A DNA stretch of 64,000 nucleotides, from assembly GCF_036226405.1 (NCBI RefSeq), contig NZ_CP108464.1:1302001-1366000 (forward strand), read 5' to 3'. Of the stretch, positions 52,126 to 60,915 are shown in pieces. A program made the translations under genes and the position numbers. Under the pieces are notes generated by a model. That model was not told the origin of the DNA, ran no database searches, and saw only the letters and a list, made by a program, of their open reading frames with translations. This stretch comes from Streptomyces sp. NBC_01260 (lineage in GTDB: Bacteria; Actinomycetota; Actinomycetes; Streptomycetales; Streptomycetaceae). Position 1 is the stretch's first letter, and each line of letters begins with the position of its first letter.

Positions 52126-53580
52126 GTGCAGACCACATCACCCCCCACGCTCCCCTGGTACCGCCAGGTCAGCCGCACCCAGTGGAAGTCGTTCCTCGCC
52201 GCCTGGATCGGCTATGTCCTCGACGGCTTCGACTTCGTGCTGATCACCCTCGTGCTGACCGAGATCAGTGACGAGTTCGGCCTGAGCACGGTTCAGGCCG
52301 CCAGCCTGATCTCCGGCGCGTTCATCACCCGCTGGCTGGGCGGGGCGGTGCTCGGCGCCATCGGTGACCGGTACGGCCGCAAGCTCTCCATGGTGCTGAG
52401 CATCCTGCTGTACTCGGTGGGTACCTTCGCCTGCGGGTTCGCCTGGAACTACCACAGCCTGTTCGCCGCCCGGCTGGCCATCGGCATGGGCATGGCCGGT
52501 GAGTACAGCGCCAGCGCCACGTACGTCATGGAGAGCTGGCCCGCCGGGCTGCGCAGCCGGGCCAGCGGCTTCCTGATCTCCGGCTTCTCCGTCGGTTCGG
52601 TGCTCGCCGCCCAGGTCTACAACTGGGTGGTCCCCTCGCTCGGCTGGCGCTGGATGTTCTATCTGGGCCTCGTCCCGATAGCCATCGCGCTGTGGATGCG
52701 GCGCGCGCTGCCGGAGGCCGAGGAGTGGACGGAGTCCGTCGCGGAGAAGGGCGCCAGGCCCCATCCGTTCGGGCCGCTGTTCGTCACCCGCGGCCGGGCC
52801 ACCGCCAACACGGTGCTGGTCGTCGTCGCCACGGTGTCGCTGTTCCTCGTCTTCACGCCCGGCGGCGCCGGGATGGTGCCGGTGCTCTCGGTGATCGCCG
52901 GTCTCTCGCTCGCCGCGTTCGCCGTGCAGTTGGGCGGGAAGCGCGGCTGGGTGCTGTATCTGTCGATGATCGTGACGCTGTTCTTCGCGTTCCTGTACTC
53001 GTGGCCGATCCAGGCCCTGCTGCCGACGTATCTGAAGACCGAGCTGGGTTACAGCACGGACCAGGTCACCGACGTCCTGTACTTCGCGGGTTTCGGCACC
53101 ATGGCCGGCTGCTGGGCCGCGGGCTTCCTGGGTGACCGGATCGGGGCGAAGAAGGCGTACGCGCTGACGCTGCTGGCCTCGCTCGCCTTCGTCTATCCGG
53201 TGTTCGCCGTACAGAACAATCTGCTGCTGCTCGGCATCCTGCTGTTCCTGCTCCAGGCGACGAGCTTCGGCATCTCCGGTCTGCTGCCGCGCTACATCGG
53301 CGGGCACTTCCCGACGGCGAGCCGGGGTGCCGCGCTCGGCTTCACGTACAACGTGGGCGCCCTCGGCGGGGCCGTCGCCCCGGTCCTCGGCGCGCATCTG
53401 GCCTCCGGCATGGACCTGGGGCAGGCACTGGCGGTGCTGACGTTCGCGGGCACGGTGATCGTGGTGGTGCTGGTCGGATTCGACGTACCGGCGCGGCTGA
53501 ACCGGCTGACGGACCCGGAGTCCACGCCGGACCATCTCGCGGTGGCGCCGGCCGGGAAACCCGTGCACGCACGGCGGTAG
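52126..53580 (+). CDS. nanT: NanT-type MFS sialic acid transporter
   Basis: 484 aa from GTG with GGAG five bases upstream. About 12 to 14 membrane segments. The sequence strongly recalls enterobacterial NanT: GYVLDGFDFVLITLVLTE, VQAASLISGAFITRWLGG, GDRYGRKLSMV, GMGMAGEYSASATYVMESWP and RASGFLISGFSVGSVLAAQV. Proton-coupled Neu5Ac uptake is the expected role. A second import route beside the ABC system at 38-43.7 kb. Confidence 0.92.
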   Translation: MQTTSPPTLPWYRQVSRTQWKSFLAAWIGYVLDGFDFVLITLVLTEISDEFGLSTVQAASLISGAFITRWLGGAVLGAIGDRYGRKLSMVLSILLYSVGTFACGFAWNYHSLFAARLAIGMGMAGEYSASATYVMESWPAGLRSRASGFLISGFSVGSVLAAQVYNWVVPSLGWRWMFYLGLVPIAIALWMRRALPEAEEWTESVAEKGARPHPFGPLFVTRGRATANTVLVVVATVSLFLVFTPGGAGMVPVLSVIAGLSLAAFAVQLGGKRGWVLYLSMIVTLFFAFLYSWPIQALLPTYLKTELGYSTDQVTDVLYFAGFGTMAGCWAAGFLGDRIGAKKAYALTLLASLAFVYPVFAVQNNLLLLGILLFLLQATSFGISGLLPRYIGGHFPTASRGAALGFTYNVGALGGAVAPVLGAHLASGMDLGQALAVLTFAGTVIVVVLVGFDVPARLNRLTDPESTPDHLAVAPAGKPVHARR

Positions 53581-53602
53581 GCCCCCATCAGGTCAGTTCA
53601 CG

Positions 53603-53782
53603 TCACGGGTGGAAGTGGGGCAGCGACTCGGCCACGCAGGCGGGCTTGACGGACCCCTCCAGCTCGAAGGTGAAGGCCCGGGTCATCTGTACCCCGCCGC
53701 GGGCGACCTCCGTCACCGCGGTGACCGCGGCGTGCAGCCGGACCCGGCTGCCGACCGGCACCGGCGCCGGGATGCCGTTCAC
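53603..53782 (-). pseudogene. MaoC-type dehydratase remnant (C-terminal 59 codons)
   Basis: From GTG 53782 the frame reads VNGIPAPVPVGSRVRLHAAV ... GGVQMTRAFTFELEG SVKPACVAES, then stops. This matches only the C-terminal third of MaoC/NodN-like enoyl-CoA hydratases (PAPVPVGSRVR, TFE.EG..KPACVA). The N-terminal hot-dog half with the catalytic Asp/His is absent. The upstream 90 bases carry a copy of the thiolase promoter module. The remnant points to a hydratase once present in this aromatic/CoA cluster. Confidence 0.75.
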
Positions 53783-53830
53783 GGCCGGCGGAACGGGCCG
53801 GCCTCCGTTCGTCGTGGTCGTGCGGGCGGC

Positions 53831-53877
53831 GGTCCAATACCGAATTACCGGTGCAGTGAGATGCGGGGCGTCTCAAT
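53831..53877 (-). promoter_or_regulatory. Duplicated promoter/operator module, copy 1
   Basis: GGTCCAATAC (53831-53840) and, 27 bases further start to start, GAGATGCGGGGCGTCTC followed by AAT (53858-53877). Nearly the same pair of elements precedes the thiolase gene. It lies upstream of the MaoC remnant on the minus strand. Confidence 0.75.
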
Positions 53878-53961
53878 AGATCGCCGGGCAGCCGGGAAGC
53901 ACCCGCGGCGGCGCAGCCCGGTGGGCTGCGCCGCCGGGTTACGGCGGGGTGGTGACCGCTC

Positions 53962-55188
53962 TCAGGCCGCGATGCGCTCGAAGACCGCGGCGAGGCCCTG
54001 GCCGCCGCCGATGCACATGGTCTCCAGGCCGTAGCGGGCCTCGCGGCGGTGCAGTTCCCTGGTCAGCGTGGCGAGGATGCGGGCGCCGGTGGCGCCGACC
54101 GGGTGGCCGAGGGAGACGCCGGAGCCGTTCACGTTGATCCGCTCCTCATGGTCCTTCTCGCCGAGTCCCAGTTCGCGGGTGCAGGCCAGCACCTGGGCGG
54201 CGAAGGCCTCGTTGAGCTCGATCAGGTCCAGGTCGGCGAGGGTGAGCCCGGCGCGGGCGAGCGCCGTACGGGTGGCGGGGACGGGCCCGATGCCCATGGT
54301 GGCGGCGGGCACCCCGGCGCGGGCGAAGGAGACCAGCCGGACGAGCGGGGTGAGGCCGAGCCGTTGCGCGGTGGGGGCGCTGGTCACCAGGCAGGCGGCG
54401 GCCGCGTCGTTCTGGCCGCTGGCGTTGCCCGCGGTGACGGTGGCCTCCGGGTCGGTCTTGCCCATGATCGGGCGCAGCGCCGCGAGCTGTTCGGCGGTGG
54501 TGTCGGGGCGCGGGTGTTCGTCGGCGCTGACCACCGTCTCGCCCTTGCGGGTCCGTACGGTGACGGGGACGGTCTCCGCCTCGTACCGCCCCTCGGCAGC
54601 GGCCCGGCCGGCGCGCCGCTGCGAGCGCAGGGCGAGGGCGTCCTGGTCGGCGCGGCTGATGCCGTACTCGCGGCGCAGGTTCTCGGCGGTCTCGATCATG
54701 CCGCCGGGCACGGGGTGGTTGACGCCGCCCGCGGTGACCCGGCCCCGGGCGAGTGAGTCGTGCAACTGGAGGCCGGGTCCCTTGATGCCCCAGCGGCCGT
54801 CGTGCGTGTAGTAGGGGGCGGCGCTCATGACGTCGACGCCGCCCGCGATCACCACCTCGCTGAAGCCGGCCCTGATCTGCATCGCGGCGTCGAGGACGGC
54901 CTGCAGTCCGGAGCCGCAACGGCGGTCGATCTGCGTGCCGGTGACGGACTGCGGGAGCCCGGCGTCGAGCGCGGCGACCCGGCCGATGGCGGGGGCGTCG
55001 GCGGACGGGTAGGCGCTGCCGAGGATCACCTCGTCGACCCGGTCCGGGTCGATTCCGGTGCGGGCGACGACCTCGGCGATGACGAGCGCGGCGAGGGAGG
55101 CCGGCGCCTGCCCTGCGAGCGCCCCGCCGAAGCGGCCGATGGGGGTGCGCAGCGGTTCGCAGATCACGACATCGTTCTGGTCGGGCAC
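53962..55188 (-). CDS. pcaF: Thiolase, probable beta-ketoadipyl-CoA thiolase
   Basis: 408 aa from the GTG at 55188. Thiolase signatures: active Cys in QIDRRCGSGLQAV (~90), NEAFAAQVLA, GHPVGATGARIL and the second Cys in MCIGGGQGLAAVFE. Start VPDQNDVVICEPLRTPIGRF. Context with a two-subunit CoA-transferase, a hydroxyacyl-CoA dehydrogenase and a LysR regulator suggests the last step of beta-ketoadipate or phenylacetate-type breakdown to succinyl-CoA + acetyl-CoA. A general acetoacetyl-CoA thiolase cannot be excluded. Confidence 0.85.
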   Translation of the reverse strand: MPDQNDVVICEPLRTPIGRFGGALAGQAPASLAALVIAEVVARTGIDPDRVDEVILGSAYPSADAPAIGRVAALDAGLPQSVTGTQIDRRCGSGLQAVLDAAMQIRAGFSEVVIAGGVDVMSAAPYYTHDGRWGIKGPGLQLHDSLARGRVTAGGVNHPVPGGMIETAENLRREYGISRADQDALALRSQRRAGRAAAEGRYEAETVPVTVRTRKGETVVSADEHPRPDTTAEQLAALRPIMGKTDPEATVTAGNASGQNDAAAACLVTSAPTAQRLGLTPLVRLVSFARAGVPAATMGIGPVPATRTALARAGLTLADLDLIELNEAFAAQVLACTRELGLGEKDHEERINVNGSGVSLGHPVGATGARILATLTRELHRREARYGLETMCIGGGQGLAAVFERIAA

Positions 55189-55294
55189 GGCGGGACCTTT
55201 CCGTGGAGGAGACGGGGGCGGGAACGAGTTCGGGACGGGGATGCGCCGGAAGCCGGCACGGGTGTGGGGTGACCCTCGCACCCGGCTACTGAGT

Positions 55295-55342
55295 CGGTCC
55301 AATATCCAGATCCCCCTGATTCGAGACGCGGCGCGTCTCAAT
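55295..55342 (-). promoter_or_regulatory. Thiolase promoter/operator module, copy 2
   Basis: GGTCCAATATC (55295-55305) and the perfect 17-base dyad GAGACGCGGCGCGTCTC (55323-55339) followed by AAT. The arrangement matches copy 1 at 53.83 kb within one base of spacing. It lies between the LysR gene and the thiolase. Confidence 0.75.
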
Positions 55343-55353
55343 GGGGCGCGCAG

Positions 55354-56250
55354 TCACGAGGAGGGCGTGGGCAGGGCGTTCTCCGCGACGGCGAGCACCG
55401 CACGCAGGGCGGCGGACGGGTTGTCGGCCCGCCAGGCCAGGGCCGCCTGGCGCCGGATGGGCGGGCCGGCGAGCGGGCGGTAGACGAGGCCGTTCTGCTG
55501 GATGTGCTGGACGGAGGTGACGGTGAGGGTCACCCCGACGCCCGCGGCGACCAGCGCCAGAATCGTGTACGAGTCGGGGGCCTCCTGCACCACCCGCGGG
55601 TTGAACCCGGCGGCCTCGCAGGCCCCGACCATCGCGTCGCGCACGGTCGAGCCGGTGTTGGCGGGGAAGGAGACGAACGGCTCCTCGGCCAGGGCCTCGA
55701 TGGAGATGCTGTCCCGGGCGGCGAGCGGGTGGTCGGAGGGGAGCGCGCAGACCAGTTCCTCCTCGTCGATCACCCGGTGGGCCACGCCCGGCTGGGTCAC
55801 CGGCAGCCGTACGAACCCCAGGTCCAGCGAGCCGTCCGCGACCCGCGCCAGGGCGACGTTGGCGTAGGTCTGGCCCGTCATGACCAGCTCGATGCCGGGG
55901 TGGGCGGCGCGCACCGCCCGGGTCAGCCGGGGCAGCGTCTCGTGGCTGGAGGCACCCGCGAAGCCGATGCTGACCCGCCCGTACTCGCCGCGGCCCGCCG
56001 CCTTCGCGGCCCGTACCGCGATGTCGAGGTCGTCGAGCACGGTCCGTACCGGCTGGAGGAACGACTCCCCCGCGCTGGTGAGCCGCACCGAGCGGGTGTT
56101 GCGCTCGAAGAGCTGGACGCCGAGCTCCTTCTCCAGTTGCCGGATCTGCTGGCTCAGCGGCGGCTGGGCCATCTGGAGCCGCCTGGCGGCCCGGCCGAAG
56201 TGCAGCTCCTCGGCCACGGCGACAAACGCGGACAGATGACGCAGTTCCAT
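55354..56250 (-). CDS. LysR-family regulator
   Basis: 298 aa from the ATG at 56250, with GAGGGG six bases upstream. N-terminal HTH (MELRHLSAFVAVAEELHFGR AARRLQMAQPPLSQQIRQLE) and a C-terminal periplasmic-binding-like effector domain (VSIGFAGASS.., FVSFPANTGST). Divergent from the CoA-transferase genes and upstream of the thiolase, so it is the likely activator of both, as PcaQ- and CatM/BenM-type LysR proteins are in other pathways. Confidence 0.92.
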   Translation of the reverse strand: MELRHLSAFVAVAEELHFGRAARRLQMAQPPLSQQIRQLEKELGVQLFERNTRSVRLTSAGESFLQPVRTVLDDLDIAVRAAKAAGRGEYGRVSIGFAGASSHETLPRLTRAVRAAHPGIELVMTGQTYANVALARVADGSLDLGFVRLPVTQPGVAHRVIDEEELVCALPSDHPLAARDSISIEALAEEPFVSFPANTGSTVRDAMVGACEAAGFNPRVVQEAPDSYTILALVAAGVGVTLTVTSVQHIQQNGLVYRPLAGPPIRRQAALAWRADNPSAALRAVLAVAENALPTPSS

Positions 56251-56273
56251 ACCCACCCCTCGCCTCGGCGATC

Positions 56274-56329
56274 ATTGATTAATCAGTCGTCTTGATCCGA
56301 CCTTAATTTGGTATTGGACAGCAATCAAT
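56274..56329. promoter_or_regulatory. Candidate LysR-binding region
   Basis: Within the 150-base divergent LysR/CoA-transferase spacer: TGATTAATCA palindrome (56276-56285), GGTATTGGAC (56310-56319, also at the thiolase and MaoC-remnant promoters) and ATTG-GACAG-CAAT (56313-56325). ATTGATT and AATCAAT at the ends also form an inverted pair. Confidence 0.55.
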
Positions 56330-56400
56330 GGCCGCTGGCACGGTAGGGCGACGCGCACGCATCGCAGGGCGCGGCGACGCACGCGCAGCGGAGGAGCACC

Positions 56401-57348
56401 GTGGCCACGACGGACCGGAAAGACAAGACGATGCCGATGAGGGCGGCGATCGCCGACTTCGTCCACGACGGTGACACCGTATGTCTCGAAGGCTTCACCC
56501 ACCTCATCCCGACCGCCGCGGGGCACGAGATCATCCGCCAGGGCCGCCGGGACCTGACGGTCGTCCGGATGACCGCGGACATCGTGGTGGACCAGATGCT
56601 CGCCGCGGGGTGCGTGACGCGCCTGGTCTCCTCCTTCGTGGGCAACTCCTCGGCCGGTTCGCTCGGCGAGCTCCGCCGCCGCGTCGAGAGCGCCGACCCG
56701 GCACCGCTCGCCTTCGAGGAGTACAGCCATTACGGGATGATCTGCCGCTATCTCGCCGGTTCCCAGCGGCTGCCGTTCTATCCCCTGCGCTCCTACGGGG
56801 GCAGCGACCTGCCGTCCGTCAACAGCGATCTGCGCAAGGTCACCTCGCCCTACCCGGGCCCGGACGGCGAACCCGAGCAGATCTATGTGGTGCCGCCCGT
56901 CAACCCGGACGTGACGATCATCCACGCGCAGCGCGCCGACCGCAGCGGCAACACCCAGATGTGGGGGCTGACCGGCATTCAGGCCGAGGCGGTGTACGCG
57001 GCGGGGAAGGCGGTCGTCGTCGTCGAGGAGATCGTGGACGACGAGGTGATCCGCTCGGACCCGAACCGCACCCTGGTTCCCGCCCACGCGGTCGACGCGG
57101 TCGTCTGCTGCCCGCGCGGCGCGCATCCGTCCTTCGCACAGGGCTACTACGACCGGGACAACGCCTTCTACCGGGCCTGGTCGCACATCAGCAAGGATCC
57201 GCGGCGGCTCCAGGACTGGCTGGACGAGTGGGTGCGCGGGACGGCGGACCACGCGGAGTACGTCGAGAAGCTCGGCGAGGAGTTCTGGGCCGGGCTCGCG
57301 GTCGGCGAGGCCCTCAGCGAGCCGGTGAACTACGGGCGCCGGCTGTGA
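56401..57348 (+). CDS. CoA-transferase subunit A (PcaI/GctA-like)
   Basis: 315 aa from GTG. Class I CoA-transferase alpha fold: FVHDGDTVCLEGFTHLIPTA, VRMTADIVVDQMLAAG, NPDVTIIHAQRADRSGNTQM and AGKAVVVVEEIVDDE. At 315 aa it is nearer the glutaconate CoA-transferase A length than the shorter PcaI. With subunit B it should load CoA from succinyl-CoA onto a dicarboxylic acid such as beta-ketoadipate. Regulated with the divergent LysR gene. Confidence 0.87.
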   Translation: MATTDRKDKTMPMRAAIADFVHDGDTVCLEGFTHLIPTAAGHEIIRQGRRDLTVVRMTADIVVDQMLAAGCVTRLVSSFVGNSSAGSLGELRRRVESADPAPLAFEEYSHYGMICRYLAGSQRLPFYPLRSYGGSDLPSVNSDLRKVTSPYPGPDGEPEQIYVVPPVNPDVTIIHAQRADRSGNTQMWGLTGIQAEAVYAAGKAVVVVEEIVDDEVIRSDPNRTLVPAHAVDAVVCCPRGAHPSFAQGYYDRDNAFYRAWSHISKDPRRLQDWLDEWVRGTADHAEYVEKLGEEFWAGLAVGEALSEPVNYGRRL

Positions 57349-57387
57349 GCACGCACCGGTGTCGCACAGGTACGCGCACGGTACCCA

Positions 57388-57415
57388 GGACACGGGACAC
57401 GGGACACGGGACACG
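57388..57415 (+). repeat. Four 7-bp tandem repeats between CoA-transferase subunit genes
   Basis: GGACACG repeated four times without a mismatch, ending 14 bases before the ATG of subunit B and next to its ribosome site (AGAAGG). Confidence 0.9.
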
Positions 57416-57429
57416 AGAAGGAACGGGTC

Positions 57430-58206
57430 ATGACCACCACCGCACCGGGCACCATCACCTCGTCCGAACTGCTCTCCGTCGTCGCCTCCCGCGAACTGGC
57501 CGCGCGCCGGACCGTGTTCGCCGGGATCGGGCTGCCGACCCTCGCCACCGAACTGGCCCATCTGACGGTCGCCCCGGACATCGAGGTGGTGTACGAGTCC
57601 GGGGTCTGCGGCGCCCACCCCTCGCGGCTGCCGGAGACGATCGCCGACGCCGTTCTGATCACGGGGGCGGAGGCGGTGATCTCGATGCCGATGCTCTTCG
57701 GCTGTGTGCTCCAGGGCGGCCACATCGACGTCGGGTTCCTCGGCGCCGCGCAGATCGACCGCTGGGGCAGCCTCAACACCTCGGTGATCGGCGACTGGGA
57801 CAGCCCGTCGGTCCGTCTGCCGGGTTCCGGGGGCGGTGTCGAGGTGATGGCCAACTCCCGCGAGGTCTTCGTGGTGATGCGCCGCCACAATCCGCGCTCC
57901 TTCACCGCGGAGCTGGACTTCTGCACCACGCCCGGACCGGACCGCGCGCTGGCCGAGGGCATCCGGCCGCTGGGCGCCGGAGTCACCCGCGTCATCACCG
58001 AACTGGGCATCCTGGCCCGGGAGGGGGTGGGCGAGGAGCTTCGGCTGGTCGCCGTCCAGCCGGGCGTCACCGTCGAACAGGTCAGGGCGGCCACCGGCTG
58101 GGACCTCCGGGTCGCCGACACGGTCGAGGAGGTGCCACCCCCGACGGAGGACGAGCTGCGGCTGCTGCGCGAGGATGTCGACCCGGACCGCGTGTATCTG
58201 CGCTGA
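57430..58206 (+). CDS. CoA-transferase subunit B (PcaJ/GctB-like)
   Basis: 258 aa; ATG with AGAAGGAACGGG upstream. Carries the catalytic-Glu region VVYESGVCGAHP and FAGIGLPTLATELAHLTVAP, GGHIDVGFLGAAQIDRWGSLN. Forms the active site together with subunit A. Downstream of A by 81 bases and upstream of the hydroxyacyl-CoA dehydrogenase gene, probably one operon. Confidence 0.88.
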   Translation: MTTTAPGTITSSELLSVVASRELAARRTVFAGIGLPTLATELAHLTVAPDIEVVYESGVCGAHPSRLPETIADAVLITGAEAVISMPMLFGCVLQGGHIDVGFLGAAQIDRWGSLNTSVIGDWDSPSVRLPGSGGGVEVMANSREVFVVMRRHNPRSFTAELDFCTTPGPDRALAEGIRPLGAGVTRVITELGILAREGVGEELRLVAVQPGVTVEQVRAATGWDLRVADTVEEVPPPTEDELRLLREDVDPDRVYLR

Positions 58207-58287
58207 GCCGCACGACCCGCGGGATCCACAAGATCCACGGGACCACCGGATCCGTCTGTCCCCCACCCCGAGAGGACCGTAACTGCC

Positions 58288-59868
58288 ATGCGTATCAGGA
58301 TCGTCGGAGCCGGAGCCATGGGCCGCGGCATCGCCCAGTGGGCGGCCGCCGCAGGACACACCGTCGAGCTGTGCGACGTACGGACGGAGGCGGTCACCGA
58401 GGCGGCCGGCTTCGTACGCTCCATGCTGGAGCGGGCCGTGCAGAAGGGCCGGATGTCCGCCCAGGACGCGGCGGCCGCCGTGGACCGGCTCGTTCCGCTG
58501 GAGGACCCGTGGGCCGAGGGCCCGGAGGTCGAGCTGGTCATCGAGGCCGTGCGGGAGGACCTCGCCACCAAGGCGGAGGTCTTCGGCCGGCTGGAGCGGG
58601 CGCTGCCCGGATCGGCCGTCTTCGCGACCAACACCTCCTCGCTGTCCGTGACCCGGATCGCCGCCACACTGAAGGACCCGACGCGCCTGGCCGGGCTGCA
58701 CTTCTTCAACCCGGTACCGCTGATGCGGATCGTCGAGGTCGTGCCCGGCGCGGCCACCCGGCCCGGCATCCCGCCGCTGCTCACGGAGCTCGTGGAGAGC
58801 TGCGGCCACCGCGCCGTCACGGTCGCCGACACCCCCGGCTTCCTCATCAACCACGCCGGGCGCGGACTCGTGACGGAGGCGCTCGCGCTGCTGGAGGAGA
58901 ACGTGAGCGACCCGGCGGGCATCGACCGGATCGCCCGGGACGTACTCGGCCTGCGGATGGGCCCGTTCGAGCTGATGGACCTCACCGGTCTCGATGTGAC
59001 CGCCGCGGTCATCGACTCGATCTGGGAGGGCTTCCGCCACGAGGACCGGCTGCGCCCCTCCTACCTGACCCCGAACCGGGTGGCGGCCGGGCTGCACGGC
59101 CGCAAGACCGGACGCGGCTGGTTCGCGTACGGCTCCGAGGCGCCCGCCCCGGCCGCGGAGGCGCCGGTCACGGGCGACGCGGACCGTCCGGTGCACGTCG
59201 TCGCCGACGCGGCGGACGAGCGGGACGCCACCGCCCTGCGCGAGGCGCTGACCGCTGCGGGCGCCACGGTCGAGTCCGGCCCGGAGCCGTCGGCCGGGGC
59301 CCTGGTGCTGGTCCCGGTCTGGGGCACCACGGTCGCCTCGGCGGTGGCCGCGCACCGGCTGCCCGCCGGGCGCACCTTCGGTGTGGACCCACTGCCGGCG
59401 GCCGGGCGCCGCCGGGTGCTGGCCGTGACACCGGCCGCAAAACCGGCTGCCGCCCGGGACGCCCGCGCGGTACTGGCACGGGCGGCGGACGGCGGCGGGC
59501 CGTTCGCGGTGTCGGTGGTACGGGACACCGCGGGCTCGGTCGCCCAGCGGCTGCTCGCCTCGGTCGTGTCGGTCTCGGCGTCCATCGCGGAACGCGCCCT
59601 GGCGACCCCGGCCGATATCGATCTGGCCGTCACCACCGGTCTCGGCTATCCGGTCGGCCCGCTGGCCTGGGGCGACCGGATCGGCGCGGCCCGGATGCTG
59701 GAGCTGCACCGGGCCCTGTACGCGACGACCGGCGACCCGCGCCACCGCCCGACCCGCTGGGTCACCGAACGCGCCGCGCTGGGACTGGCTCTGACGGACC
59801 CGGGCACATCCCCGGCGCAGTGCGTCGCGGACGTGCGTGACGGGGCGGATGCGGCCGACGCGGTGTGA
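58288..59868 (+). CDS. 3-hydroxyacyl-CoA dehydrogenase (PaaH-like)
   Basis: 526 aa. N-terminal NAD fold IRIVGAGAMGRGIAQWAAAA, NTSSLSVTRIAATLKDPTRL, catalytic His in GLHFFNPVPLMRIVEVV, Glu-containing GRGLVTEALALLEENVS, then a first 3HCDH C-domain (GLRMGPFELMDLTGLDVTAA). After an Ala/Pro linker a second, degenerate 3HCDH C-domain follows (ASIAERALATPADIDLAVTT). Oxidises 3-hydroxyadipyl-CoA-type intermediates. Last gene of the LysR-controlled set. Confidence 0.88.
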   Translation: MRIRIVGAGAMGRGIAQWAAAAGHTVELCDVRTEAVTEAAGFVRSMLERAVQKGRMSAQDAAAAVDRLVPLEDPWAEGPEVELVIEAVREDLATKAEVFGRLERALPGSAVFATNTSSLSVTRIAATLKDPTRLAGLHFFNPVPLMRIVEVVPGAATRPGIPPLLTELVESCGHRAVTVADTPGFLINHAGRGLVTEALALLEENVSDPAGIDRIARDVLGLRMGPFELMDLTGLDVTAAVIDSIWEGFRHEDRLRPSYLTPNRVAAGLHGRKTGRGWFAYGSEAPAPAAEAPVTGDADRPVHVVADAADERDATALREALTAAGATVESGPEPSAGALVLVPVWGTTVASAVAAHRLPAGRTFGVDPLPAAGRRRVLAVTPAAKPAAARDARAVLARAADGGGPFAVSVVRDTAGSVAQRLLASVVSVSASIAERALATPADIDLAVTTGLGYPVGPLAWGDRIGAARMLELHRALYATTGDPRHRPTRWVTERAALGLALTDPGTSPAQCVADVRDGADAADAV

Positions 59869-59992
59869 CGACGGGGTGTACCGGCCCCGCGCGACGAGAA
59901 TCCATGTCATGCGTCCGGCATCGTCCGAGGTGGGCGGGGACATGACCGATTCGTACAAGACCGCCGGCGGCCGCCCGGCCTACGGTCGGATC

Positions 59993-60385
59993 ATGACTCC
60001 ACGACTCGACGCGATCGGCATCGCCACCGCGGATCTGCCCGCATCGCTCGCCTTCTACCGCCGGCTCGGCCTCGACATCCCCGCCGACGCGGAATCCTCA
60101 CCCCATGTCGAAGTGGCGCTCCCGGGCGGACAGCGCCTGTTGTGGGACACCGAGGACGTCGTCCGCTCCTTCGACCCCGAGTGGCCGGGGCCGAAGGGCG
60201 GTGAGCGCCTCGGGCTCGCTTTCCTCTGCGACAGCCCGGCGGAGGTCGACGCGGTCTACGCGGAGCTGACCGCCGCCGGCCACCGGGGGCACCTGAAGCC
60301 GTGGGACGCCGTGTGGGGGCAGCGGTACGCGGTGGTGCTGGATCCGGACGGCTGCGCGGTGTCGCTGTTCGCCGCCGCCGGCTGA
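59993..60385 (+). CDS. VOC/glyoxalase-like protein
   Basis: 130 aa from the ATG at 59993 (MTPRLDAIGIATADLPASLA). One VOC beta-alpha-beta-beta-beta unit pair: FYRRLGLDIP, LGLAFLCDSPAEVDAVYAEL, VLDPDGCAVSLFA. TACGGT sits seven bases before the ATG with no ribosome site, so a leaderless transcript is likely. Substrate unknown. Confidence 0.85.
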   Translation: MTPRLDAIGIATADLPASLAFYRRLGLDIPADAESSPHVEVALPGGQRLLWDTEDVVRSFDPEWPGPKGGERLGLAFLCDSPAEVDAVYAELTAAGHRGHLKPWDAVWGQRYAVVLDPDGCAVSLFAAAG

Positions 60386-60505
60386 GCCTTGACGCACCGA
60401 ACTGATGTCTGCGGGTAACTTCCGGGATGCAAGCCCGCGCTGCTCACCGGCGTACTGGTCCATAGGGGCTGTCGAGTCCGAACCGGCTTGCAGCATTATG
60501 TGGGC

Positions 60506-60817
60506 GTGATCACCATTCATCTGAAGTACGAGATCGACGCCGACAAGCTCGCGGATTTCGAGGAGTACGGCCGCCGCTGGGTCGGGCTCGTCAACCGGTT
60601 CGGCGGGACGCACCACGGCTACTTCCTGCCGAGCGAGGGCGACAGCGACATTGCCTACGCCCTCTTCTCCTTTCCCAGTCTCGCCGCGTACGAGCAGTAC
60701 CGCACGGACAGCATGATCGACCCGGAGTGCCAGGATGCTTTCGAACTGGCTCGTATCACCCGCTGCATCAAGCGTTATGAGCGCCGCTTCCTGCGGCCGC
60801 TCGACGTCATGTCCTAA
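60506..60817 (+). CDS. NIPSNAP-family protein
   Basis: 103 aa from the GTG at 60506 (VITIHLKYEIDADKLADFEE); an upstream TTG at 60488 is also in frame. Shows the NIPSNAP dimeric alpha/beta-barrel pattern: FEEYGRRWVGLVNRFGGTHH GYFLP and IAYALFSFPSLAAYEQYRTD. TATGTG just upstream of GTG again suggests a leaderless mRNA. Function unknown. Confidence 0.85.
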   Translation: MITIHLKYEIDADKLADFEEYGRRWVGLVNRFGGTHHGYFLPSEGDSDIAYALFSFPSLAAYEQYRTDSMIDPECQDAFELARITRCIKRYERRFLRPLDVMS

Positions 60818-60915
60818 GGGCTGGGCTTGAACGGCTGCCCCGGACGCCAGGACATGGCGTGAAATTCTTCAACCGCGTGGCGAACTCGATGGCCTCTCCA
60901 CCGCCGTCGGCATGA

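Noticed and set aside
57357..57429. Mobile-element end suggested by the tandem repeats
   Set aside because: No transposase, inverted repeats or target duplication nearby.
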